A stretch of 64,000 bases of DNA, taken from Gambelia wislizenii. Taxonomy: Eukaryota > Chordata > Lepidosauria > Squamata > Crotaphytidae. The number at the start of each line of letters is the position of its first letter. Position 1 is the first letter of the stretch. The notes under the pieces are model-generated. The model was not told the origin of the DNA, did not search any database, and saw nothing but the letters and a program-made list of their open reading frames with translations. The stretch spans positions 3,775,501-3,839,500 of the forward strand of contig JAUMIR010000012.1 of the NCBI GenBank assembly GCA_030847615.1, written 5' to 3'. Made by a program: the position numbers and the translations under genes. Below, piece after piece: positions 46,801 through 58,800 of the stretch.

Positions 46801-49800
46801 GTGATGCGGCAGCTAAAAAGGCCAATGCGATTTTGGGCTGTATCAACAGAAGTATAGCATCTAGATCAAGGGAAGTAATAGTGCCACTCTATTCTGCCTT
46901 GGTCAGACCTCACCTAGAATACTGTGTCCAGTTCTGGGCACCACAATTCAAAAAGGATATTGACAAATTGGAGCGTGTCCAGAGGAGGGCGACTAAAATG
47001 GTGAAAGGTCTGGAAACGATGCCTTATGAGGAGAGACTTAGGGAGCTGGGTATGTTTAGCCTGGAAAAAAGACGGTTAAGAGGCGATATGATCGCCCTGT
47101 TTAAGTATTTGAAGGGGTGTCACGCTGAGGATGGAGCAGGCTTGTTTTCTGCTGCTCCAGAGACTGGAACATGGAGCAATGGGTGCAAGCTCCAGGAACA
47201 GAGATTCCACCTCAACATTAGGAGGAACTTTTTGACAGTAAGAGCTGTTCGGCAGTGGAACGCACTCCCTCCGAGCGTGGTGGGGTCTCCTTCCTTGGAG
47301 GTCTTTAAACAGAGGCTGGATGGCCATCTGTCGGGGATGCTTTGATCAAGATTTCCTGCGTGGCAGGGGGTTGGACTGGATGGCCCTCGTGGTCTCTTCC
47401 AACTCTACAATTCTATGATTCTATTTGCTATTTTCTTAGTCTAACGTGTCCTACAAGGTTGTCCCCTAGATAAAATGATATAAACCCGCCCATATATATC
47501 AGTGCTACTCGCAGTGGTGATCCATGGACCTGTGCTGTTCTGCAAGCCGTTAACTACCAGTCTGTGGCAAGTTTCCAAGCAAGAAAGAACCAGTAGTAGC
47601 TAACTAGACACAAATGAGGTGCTGGCTCCTGGCTTATTGGGGGAAAATCCCCTGCCAGTCCACAACATCATAAAGCTTAAGACATAGTAATGTACATCAC
47701 CCTACCATCTTCGAAGGAAGGGTGGGATAGAAATATGGCAAAAATAGATTTGTGTTGAGCTATAAATTATCTGGTATGTTCTCATCTCAGCAGCCTTTTG
47801 TGATTGATTTGCTTTTCTGCCTTGTTCAGTTTTGCCTTAGCAAATGTTTGTGTTTTTTGTACCTTCTGGCTTGTTTCCCCCACCCCCCATGAATCAGGCT
47901 AATAGTGTCCAACTACATCAGAAAGAGTGAGAGGAAGAAAATGATGGAATTGATAGGGTGCTACTTAGTAAAGCAATAATCTTCTGGGAAGAATAAAGAA
48001 TTCTGAAATGGTGTAGGATTAATTATACATCTGTTTTAAGTACAAACAGAGCAAACAATAGGTGATGACTTGTTTTGAAACAGAAGCTAATTTCCACAGA
48101 TATAATTATCTATTGTTTAGGTTTATGATTCCTGCTTAACCATAATAAAGTGTGTGTGCATGTGTGTAAAATGGAAGCCCAACATAGGAGAAGATGCTGA
48201 TTATCCCAGCTTAATCTTCTAGCCAGTTGTAGTCACATCCATAAAACTACTTAACCCTTTAAAATCATATTTTGTAGTATTTTGCTTAAGACACATTGTT
48301 TAAGAAATTACTTTTTGGTTGTTACTTCGTGTTTATGTCTAAGGAAAAGTAAAATGGTTTTTAACAAGGATTCCCCCCTTGAGTTCTAGATATATACTAA
48401 ATATTGATATAAAACTGCTACCAAACCTGGATTTACAGAAGCTGGTGAATTCTCTTGGAAAGGTTCACACTTGACCAACCTAAACCTGATCTAAATAATT
48501 AGACAGTGAAAGCCTGTGCAAAAGAAGACACCATGACAGTCTAGGATGACTTTGTGGGGAAAATGAGTTTTTAAAATGAACATAAAAAGCATCCCATGTA
48601 GTCAAGTAAAGAGAATTCATTTGATACAATTTCTGCTTGAAATAAGATATTCCCTTTCTAGACCTGCTATAAAGCAGTTTCCCCTAGTACCATATATTCC
48701 TGCATATAAGACTGCTTTTTAACACTTGAAAATCTCAAAAGTGGCGGGTCGCCTTATATGCCCAGCAGATCCTTCCCCCTGCTGTGAGAATGACTGCTTT
48801 GCCTTTGACGTGTTAAACTGCCCTCCATTTAGGGATTGTATTTTGGTAAACTTGCCAGGAAGATTTCCATTTGCATAGTTTTGGGGATTTCCTCTCCAGG
48901 AGTTTGCAAGTCTACCAATGTGGCTCTAAAATCATTAATGTACTCATTCAAAAATTTGGGATTTGAATGAAACCTTACTTTCCAAAGACTGAACACCACA
49001 GAGATTTTTCAAAGTATCCCATGCTTTTTTAGCTGTTCTCAGTCTTTTAATTTCACAGACTATCCCATCATCTACAGCCACTGAGCTGGCTGGCTGGTGG
49101 GGGTCAGGCTTTCCAGCCAGGTGGCTGGCTGGAGGGGGGGTGGCAAAGTCTATATTTTAACTTAAAAATGGGGGGGGGGTTGTCTTATGCACCCAGTCAT
49201 CTTATACGCCGGAATATACGGCACTTTGTTGTGAGATTCGGTAAAATTCATCCTGTAAAACATCCTCAGCTTATATGGCTATTCCAATTGCTATTCAAGT
49301 AGAACCTGAATAAAAATCTTGCCTTTCTCACCTCCACTTTTTCACAATACTATAAAGGACTCAGGGTCCAAGTTCAACAGAAAAAGAGATGAGATCATAA
49401 CAAAAGGTTTATTTGAAGAACAGTTATAAGAAACCTATCTGGGGATCTTAGTGATAAGGTCTTGTGTAGGCCACATCTGTTGAAGTTGGAAAGCATCCTA
49501 GGACACTCTTTTTATCACCTCAAGCAATTGGTGTCATGCCTGGAAAAGACTGCAATGCAAAATTTCTGTTTCATTTTTTAAGGGCTAGTCTCAAATATGT
49601 TAAGAATTTATTTAAAATTTACTACTTGCATAACTGTCATGGGTTGTGAATCACACCTATGAAAGTTACACACAGAAAATGAAATCAAGAATTTTGCCCC
49701 AGCTCTCTTTTGGTTCTATCCACTAGCCGTCTGATTCTAGATGCTTATTTGCTTTAAAAGAAATGTGTGTGGGGGGAGCATTGATTGCACTAACATGAGG

Positions 49801-52800
49801 GGGGTTTACATTAATAGCTTAGTAATAAGATTATATGCGTCAAGAAAAAAGACCTTAAGATTTTCAAAATCTTTCTGGTATTTCTCCCGCAGTGTGGTGG
49901 CATTCCCTTCAAGGTGTTTATTCTCCAGCTCGTCTCTCATGACATCCATTTGGGCTTCCAGTTCTTGAATGCGCTCTCTAAGCCCATGCATGGCATTCTG
50001 CTCACTTTCTGAGACCTGCATTCCACCAGTGACCTTATTGGCAGCCAATGGTTCTCTTGCAGCAGATGGTATGGTGGCCGATGTTTCTGGGTGCTGCTTC
50101 TGGTACTCATCCAAAGATTCCTGCAAATGCTGTAGCTTCTTGTTGTAACAATCCTGCAAGGCCTGCAGCTCCTCACTGTGGAGAACCTGCAGTTCTTTCA
50201 TCTTGGTCTGGAACTCCTCCTCTAGCGCTTGCATTTGCTCAAGGTGGTGCCTTTCTAAGTTCTCCTTATCTTGCACAAGGACATCTAGTCGGAGGAGCCC
50301 CTCCGTTTGTTCTGTTTTTAGCATGTCCTTAGTCTTGTTTAGCTGCTCAATGACATTTTGGATTTCCTCTTCATATTTACCCTGGAGTTCTGATATATTT
50401 CGGCTCTGCTTATATTCTTCCTCCTCCAGGATCTTCCGTTGATGGTCAAGCTGCTCTACTTTGGCCTTGAGTTCTGCATTCTCTCTTTCGAGCACAGCAA
50501 TCATTTCTGCGTACTCATTCTGCTGCTTTCGGAGCAATTCTTCATACTCTTCTCTGAGAACAGCAACTGCCCTTATGCGTTCCTGACACAGCGCATCAAC
50601 ATTTTGAAGAGAGTTCTTGTACAGCATAGCCTCCTTCGCATACTCCAGCCTTGCTCTGTAAGCCCCGTAACAAACCTGGGCCTGGACAATTGCATCCTGC
50701 ACTAGTAGAGAAGAGTAACGCTCAAGGTCCCCCATGCAAATATCATAGGGAGGACTGCAAGAAATCTTTAAGAGTTTGTGGCAGTCTTTCAGGGCATCAT
50801 CAGGGGACAGAGATAGAAGAGCAGAAGATATTTCTTTGAGGACATTTGCCCTGTCTTTGAGCTGCTGAGCAAGATCATCTTGAACAGAAGCCAGAGCTTG
50901 ACTGCTAAGATCTTGCAAACTGTGGGCTCCTGCCATGGAGTCGTGAAGGCTTACATCCCACACTGTATGGACTGCTTCTGATGCGTCCTCTTGGATTTCA
51001 AGGGCTTTAGAAATCTGATGCATAACACCATCAAAATCGGGTGTCCTGTAAGCTTTAATGATTTCCTCCAACATGCACTTATGTTGCTGAAGGGCTGTTT
51101 TAGTATTGTGGAGGTCTTCTTCAATGGCTTTTAACCTCTGATGAAAGGATTCTCTCATTTTCTGGGCAACAAAACCAAGCTCTGCTTTAATCAGTGTGCT
51201 GTCTGCAACTGACTGAATGAGGCACTCTGGGACATTTGAACTCCTCCCCACCATCTTCTCATTCTCATCTTCATCCATAGCACCCAAGTGCTTCCTTAAC
51301 TCCTCTACCTGACTCCAAAACTGATCTTCCAACACCAGCTTTTTAGATAAGACATCAGCCAACGCTACTGCAGTATGTGAAATATTTGAAGGCTCTAACA
51401 GAACTGCATCCACTGTACCATGAATCTCTCTAAGGGCCAAAGAAATCTTAGAAGATGCATCTCTCAAAGACTCTGCTATCTGGTTGATCAAAGAGGATTC
51501 AAAAGCCACCCTCCTGGAAAGCAACCTCAACTGGTCTTGTACAGAAAATTCCAGTTGCTGCTGCTGTGGAGAAGAAGCTTTCTCCTCTTCAAGGCAGCTG
51601 CCTTCTGCATGCAGAGGCTGGGCTGTAGAGCCCTCTTCTGCTTGATGGTCAGGCAAAGAAAATGTCAGTTTTAACACCTGGATTGCATTAGACAAAGTGC
51701 TTTCCATACTGGATAGGGCATCCAGAAACACCTCTCTCTCTTTTTCCTTCTCAGATCTGGGCAACATTCTTAGCTGTTCTCTACACTGGTTTAAGCAAAT
51801 CAAGGCTTGGTTGTTTCTTCCATGGAGACCCCCCACTTCACTGATGTGGTTCTCAATTAGCTTAAGTTTTGACTGCTTCTCACTTTCCAGTTGGGAAGCC
51901 AGCATGCTGACTTGAGCCAAACTGTCCTGGAGCTGTTCCCTCAGCTGTGCTTCTGTGCTGGCCCACTGGTGATGAAGGGCAATGAGGGTGTCTTGATTAT
52001 GGCCTTGCTGGCTTTCAAGTTTCATGGTCACATCTTTGAGTTTTTCTTCTGTGATATAAAGTTTTGTTTCCAAGGAGTGAATGATCGACAGATAAGTCTC
52101 ATTATCACCTGAGGCCGGATAACAGGGAGCTGGTTCTGATGACATGCTATCTTCAGAAAGTGACCTGTCCTGGCTGGTGTCAGAGGATGTGCTGCTGGTC
52201 CATGTCTTCTCTGATCCATCAGGGTGAACATACTTTTGGCACTGAATGCTGGAGAAACGAATCCTTTGCCTTTTGGCTCCTGGAACTTCTACATCAGGTT
52301 TTGACAAGTCCTTCTGAAAAATCTCCCTTACATTAAAGTCTGTAGACTTTGATGGAGATTTGCATTCTTCTGTGTTCATCACTGCATGCTCAGGTATCTG
52401 CCTCTGACTAGCATTGGGGCCATCGTCATCATCCATACCATGGATCATGCAGTCTGAGTCTGGGAATCTTCCTTCCGCTTGTGAATCTTGCACTTCCTCT
52501 ACAACTTGGCCAGTATCAGCTATGTCTCTTGCTAAATTCTCATCAGACAAGATTTTCAACACATCTTCTTTGGGTTGCTGATTTTCTCCTGCTTCCTCTA
52601 TGCTGCCACAAATGGCAGACTTTTTAAATGAAGATTCACTGAAGTCTTGATCCTTTTTCTCAATAATCTTCAAATGGGTTTCCCTCACTACTCTCAGCTC
52701 TTCCTCCTTCTCTTTCAGGACTTTCTGCAAGTTCTGAAATTGTCCTGATACCGCCTCATATGTACGTTCCAGAGTGTGATAGTTGCTCTCTTCCAGATGC

Positions 52801-55800
52801 AACTTGGCTTGTAGCTTGGCCACCTCATTATCTGACTCGGCAACTTGGTTCATCAGTTCTTGGAACCGGAACTTAATCTGATCCCTTTCCTCCTCAAGAC
52901 TTTTTATGTGGTCAACAAGTTTCTGGATGCTGTCTTCCTTCATTTCCAGCTGCTCCTCCAGTTGGTGGATAATTTCACTGCTTTCAAATTTGGCAGTCAA
53001 TTTCTCTTTCTGCAAAATTTCCATCTGCTGCTCACTATTCTGTAGCTGATTCTCATACTCACTGGCTTTATCCTCTACTTCCTTCAAACTCTGGATCAAA
53101 ACCTGCTTTTCCTTCTCACAGCTTTCTAGCAAAGCCTCATAATTCCTCTGGAGTTTCTCCTCCATTGACATCCGAGACTGCTCACTGGCACTCAACTGCC
53201 GGCTCAGGTCAGCAATCCGATCCTGAAGCCGCTGTACTTCTTTCTGGTAATCTCTTTGCAAAGCCTGTTGTGTCTCCAGGTCCCTCAGCTCTTGGGTCTT
53301 TTCTAACAAGAGTGCTTCTGCCTTCTTCAGCTTCTGCTCACTGGCTTTTAACTGGGAGCTCAGTGCTGTTTCGCTGTGCTGCCATTCTTCCATCTGCTCT
53401 TGAGCTTTCTTCTTTTCTGCTTTCAAGTCGTTCTTCAGCTTGGCCAGCGTCTGCTCTTTGATGGAGAGCTCAGCAGCTGCATTGCTGAGTCTTGCTTGCA
53501 GACTCTGGATCTCTGCCTCATGGTGCCGTATGACATCCTTTGCTTCCCCGTAGCTACGCTTGAGTGACTGAATCTGCTGATTGATCAGCTCCTGGCGCTG
53601 GCATTGGGCTTCCAGCTCACTCTGGAGGTCTCGATTGACTTTATGAAGCCTCTGCCAGGCCCCCGATGAGGAAGCGGCCACCTCAGTCTTTAAAAAAAAA
53701 ATTGATTAAATAGGAGATTAGTAACACTCTTGGCTCCCAGTTCTGAGTGTCACACCTCTGGCCACAGAACAACTCCTTGCAAGTGGTTTGGCCACACAAT
53801 CCATCTGTTCCAATTTTGGATGTTGTCAGTTTTGTTTTGTTTTTAAAATCGATTTTATTCAAAGAAATGAGGGGCAATGTCTTCCAGGTTAACAAACAAC
53901 ATAGATGATGAACACCAAAACAGCTTTAATGCAAGACAGCCTAAGAGAAACAAACTGAATCAAACAAAATGAAAATGATGGACACCACAGGAAGAATAAT
54001 GACATAGGACAAGGAGAAGAAAGGTTGGAAAAGGAGTGAAAACTGCAAGGAAGAGAGATGGTGGCCAGCAATGCCTATGGAAACCTTTTGTAAGGCTGGG
54101 AAAACCTACTTTTGGGGCTCAAGGCTAAATTGGGAATTCTATTCTGATGGATTTTATTTTTGTTTTTGTTGCCTACCCCAACTTTTGGGATGGGGCAATC
54201 TCTAAGTAGGACCAATACTGTGTGTGCCAATGTCTACATTTAAATATGCCTTTGTAAAGCAAACAATGCAAAGCTTCAGATAATGTCCCAGAGAAACGAG
54301 ACCAAGAAGCAACACAACTGCTCTCCCCATTCTTAACAGATGGCAACAGCCATGGTGAACTCATTCCTGCCACAACTTTACAATGAATGTTTTCTGCAAT
54401 ATTGGGGGGGGGGGGAACAAAACAAAACAAAACCCGCAACAACTGTAAGCGATGTTTAAAATATGGAGCCTCTGGATCTGTCTACTGTGTTTGTTGTATC
54501 TTTAAACAAAGACGAGCAAAGAAGGAAAGAAGGGATACGATGAGAACATAAAAGTTAGAACAAGGAATCACTGGAGAGATTCAAACCAAAGCCATGATGC
54601 ATGCACGGAGAAAAACTTACAAAGAATCATGCAAGAGTTGGACAAGAAACAATGTGGCTTGCAGAATACACAAACAGAAAGAGGAAAGAGAAGCACAGCA
54701 TTAAGCCTAATCATTTGGCCTGCCTTGCTGTACTGTGATTTCTGGCAGGGACAGCCCACAGATGTGACACTCAGGTACATTTAAGTCAGTTAACATGCTT
54801 CCACAGGAAAAATAAACCCATGCAATATTATCCACACCCAAGAGAGATTAGTAGAGTGACCTCTCCCCCCTCACCACCCCCAAAAAGCCAGAAGACACAA
54901 TTGGTATCTTGGAAAAAAGAATAACAATAATCATGCTGAATTTTCTTTTTGCATCCACTGGGCTTCAGGAGCTCAACTTGCAACCAAGCTCAAGGCAGAA
55001 GATATGCAGGAAAAGTTACATTGCAAGAGATCAATGAGGGGCTTCAGTTCAACATGCATGTGATCAAGCCCTGAGAATACACAGAACCCTTGACTGAGAA
55101 GAAAACCTGTAATATTTGACATATAAACCGAGAATGGGACAAAGCTCTGGTTTTTTGCAGAAAAATATAACAATATGTTCATACAAAGTTGCAACTACCA
55201 ACTTTTCACAAGTATTATTTGCTTCTCCACTGCCCAAAACAAAACCAACCAAGAAGGAACATTTTTTTTAAAAAAAAGGAAGAAAAGACAGAGATCTTTA
55301 GTTCTACAAGCCAAAGTACAATGATCAGACTGCACATTCCAAGTCGGGCTCCTAGACTAAATGGCATGAAATACCTGAGGAGTCTGGTGCACACTAATGA
55401 AATTAATGCCATTATTTTGGGCCAGAAAATCTCCATGGCCGTCCACTTCAGTTTCCAATGATGAGGGTGGGGGGTGGGCGAGGCCAACAAGATAATTCCA
55501 CACCACAACACCTTCCCTGGTGTATCTTGAGACAGACTGTATTTCTTTTGAGACAGAAAGGACTCTATATAACTTTGGCCCAAGACCAAGAGAACATAGA
55601 TGTATATTTGCCAGCTTGAGATTACAAGAAGAAGAATTAAATAGACCGAGTGGGGGCATCAGTTTTCTTCTACTGCCATGCAAGATACCCTGTTTTAAAA
55701 TACAATTCATCTCCAGTCACCACTAAAGAATCCTGGCCAGTGGTCAGGTCATCTCTTCCCAAGTGCTCAGAATTGTGGGCATGGTGTGAAGGTCCCACAC

Positions 55801-58800
55801 TGCAGGGTCCTTCTGCAGAACTGTACTTAATCTGCTAAAAAAGCAGAGTGCTGCTATAGTAGGACAGAAGATGGTGCAACAGATCTTCAATTTCAGAGTT
55901 CCCACCCACTCTGCTCTTTTAAAAAAGTCAAGTAAGAGTTCTTCAGAAGGACCCTGCAAAGTGGTGCCCTCGCACCATTTCTACAGTTCTGGGAGCAGGT
56001 GGTGATCTAGCCAAGATTCTTCATTGGTGGATGGAGAGGAATACCCTTTTAAAACAATAGTTAATAAGCAGGAGTAAAGACTACTTTTCTGTGTATTTTT
56101 ATATCAAATTTAAAGAATCACACAGGGTTCTAGGTCCTACCACAACAGAACTTACAGAAAGATGAACCCATCAACCTCTACAAAACAGGTTACTGACACA
56201 CATGACAAAACGCTTCCCGTTGCTAAGCTAGTCCAATTCAGATGGTCCAATACTCCCATGCAAGTCTCAGCCACTCACCAGAAACAAAGAGAGCATCACT
56301 AATTACCAGAGAAAATAGGCAGGGAAAAATCCACAGGTGATGCAGGAGAAAAAAGTCTTTTAACTCAATACATTTTGAACATATTGCTCTTTTTCAAAGG
56401 TACTACGAAATAAAAGGTGCATCCATGTAATAGTAAGACTGAACACTAAGTACAGAAAATGCTATTTTTTCATACTTTTATTGGATGCATTACTTATGAT
56501 GACAAATCGGAGTATTTTATTTTGTTGCCATCTAATTAAATAAACTGAGTCAATCTGCATATATGTGAATGTATGAATTCACATATGGAGAATACAGACA
56601 TGAAGAGATTTAGATGGTTCACGTATCGATGTCACAACAGGAATCAGTACAGAAAAGATATAATGCTGCTTGTGTGCATAAGAAGGAAGTGCTTCTTCAA
56701 AAATGAGGGCTGCTATTTGCAGTTTATTATGTGTTGTCTGGTTAATTGATAATGCCTTTGTAGTGGATTAAGAAGTGTTTTCACTTATTAAAGACTGCAT
56801 TCATATTATATTTATTTGTAAAGTACCTTTAATAAAGAGCCATTGTTTTGAAACAAACTAGAGTAAACTACAAAGTAAATAAAGAAATCCCATGTCTTTT
56901 GAGGTTCCTGCCCTCACGCTTTTTATTCATCCATGTATCTGCACCCTCACCAGCTACAGAAAATACAAACCAGCTGGTACCTAGATGGTAGAGTACAAAG
57001 CAAGCAGTTTCAGGTGCCTTTGTGATTTGGTTTAAGGATATTCCTGGGCAAGCGACTTGAGAGTGGGCAGAATATCCAGAATTCTGGATAGAAGGGACGC
57101 TTCTTCTATACCTGTACCTGTAGAAAGAGGATTAATACCACAAAAGCCTTCTCCCTCCCCATAAGATGACTGAAGAAGTGTTGCAGACTCTGTCTGCATT
57201 CCAGGCATACTCACAAGCACCTTGGACTGAAGCCCCGCAGATAAGAACCACAATCACAGAAAAGGTCTTCCTCTCACTCTCCTCCTACCTGTAGAACATA
57301 ACCTTCCCGGGCACTCTGTTCACGGCCCAAGGCTATTTTCAGCTGGTCCTGCAATACACGATTCTGCTCCAGAAGTTCTGAGGCGGTTTTTTGGCTCTGC
57401 TCCAGCTGAAATCAAGACACAGAAAACAGGAGAAGAAAACCAATGATATAGCATTCACAGGGCATCCACAGCTCCGATCAACACTTGCTGTTAAACAGAA
57501 CATGCTGTCATATAGGAACCAGATTAGTAAAGTGGAAACATTTCCATACAACTCATAAATGGGAGACAAAGCTATGGAGCAAGAAACAATCAGAGTTTGG
57601 TCTACAAAGCAATGTCCCTCCCAAAGAAAAGGGCTGGCTTGTTCCACACTGCACCAAGGACTTCCGCAGCTCAATCAGCCAGGGTTCTTCCTCATCCATC
57701 CCACACCCCTTACTTCTCACTTGAAATATTCCTGGTTCCTCCATAATGGCCTCAGTGACTCTGCTAACATAGTTCAGTTCTGTAAGAAACAACACTTATG
57801 ATGGATTGGGGCTTAGGTTTCTTCTCAGATACAGGAGTCCCTCATCGGACCCAGATAACGAATGTGTCAATGTGGCATTTTCCTTCCTTTTCACTTCCCC
57901 TAGGATTGGATTATTCATTGTAGATGCTGCAAAAGCAACAGGACAGACCAGATAAAACTGAGCACAGTTCTGATGCAGCCGTACTAAAGTGAGCTGAGCC
58001 GCTGAGGTTTGGAAGGAGCATAAAGGAGTAAAAGCACACTGCTCCAAGACCAACACCGAATTGACATTTGCCCATATATTTGTACATTCTTCCCCTAAGA
58101 CAACTTGTGTTTCCGATCATTCTCAGACCACAACATGAATAACTGTCTCTGGATAAACAGATTAACATGTCCCTGCCAATGAAGCTTCTAACACCAAGTG
58201 ACAGTGGGGAAAATGCCAAGAGAGAAGGAAGATCAGAAGAATGACGAAGGGAACAGCAGCTCCTCACACTTTCAAATCAGCCTCTTTCTGCTTCATCCAG
58301 GGCTAACCTTATAACACTAGCACATGTATCAGTCTTAAAAAGGCCTACTACAAAAGTCCAAATCCCACCCAGCTGAACCCACTATGTACCACCCTTCTCA
58401 CGTTACCTCCTTTTCCAGGAGTGTGGTGAGGTGATGCTTGTGGAGTGTTTCGCTGCTGTCCTCTGAATGTGTGAGGTGCAACGGGGCGATGGGGACTTGC
58501 TTCTCCTCCCGCAGTGGTGTTGTCTCCACCTGGTGCCAACGCTGCTCTATCTCCACATGAACATTCTGGGACTTGGTTTCTGAAGAGACGGGCAACCCTG
58601 GAAATCTGTCTACCTCCATCCTGGAGTAGTCTTCGGGGCCTCCCCCGTCTGGAGCATCCAGACTTTCAAATCGCTTACGCCTCTCCTCCCTTCGCCGAGC
58701 ACGTTCTCTCTCAAGTTCCCCAGAATCTCCATCTTGGGAGCCAGGCTCCTTGGGCAATGCAGAACTGTCCTTCAAATTCTCTGCCATATTTGCTCGTTCC

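Noticed and set aside
46491..47345. A 284-residue frame that could look like a gene
   Set aside because: It is the C-terminal part of CR1 reverse transcriptase (FADDTKL box) ending in the CR1 3' terminus; the 5' half is missing.
53679..53681. Start codon of a free-standing 1291-residue protein
   Set aside because: The codon is GTG directly after an AG acceptor, and the sequence continues the MPRIP reading frame from the exon at 57405-57289. It is an internal exon, not a separate gene.
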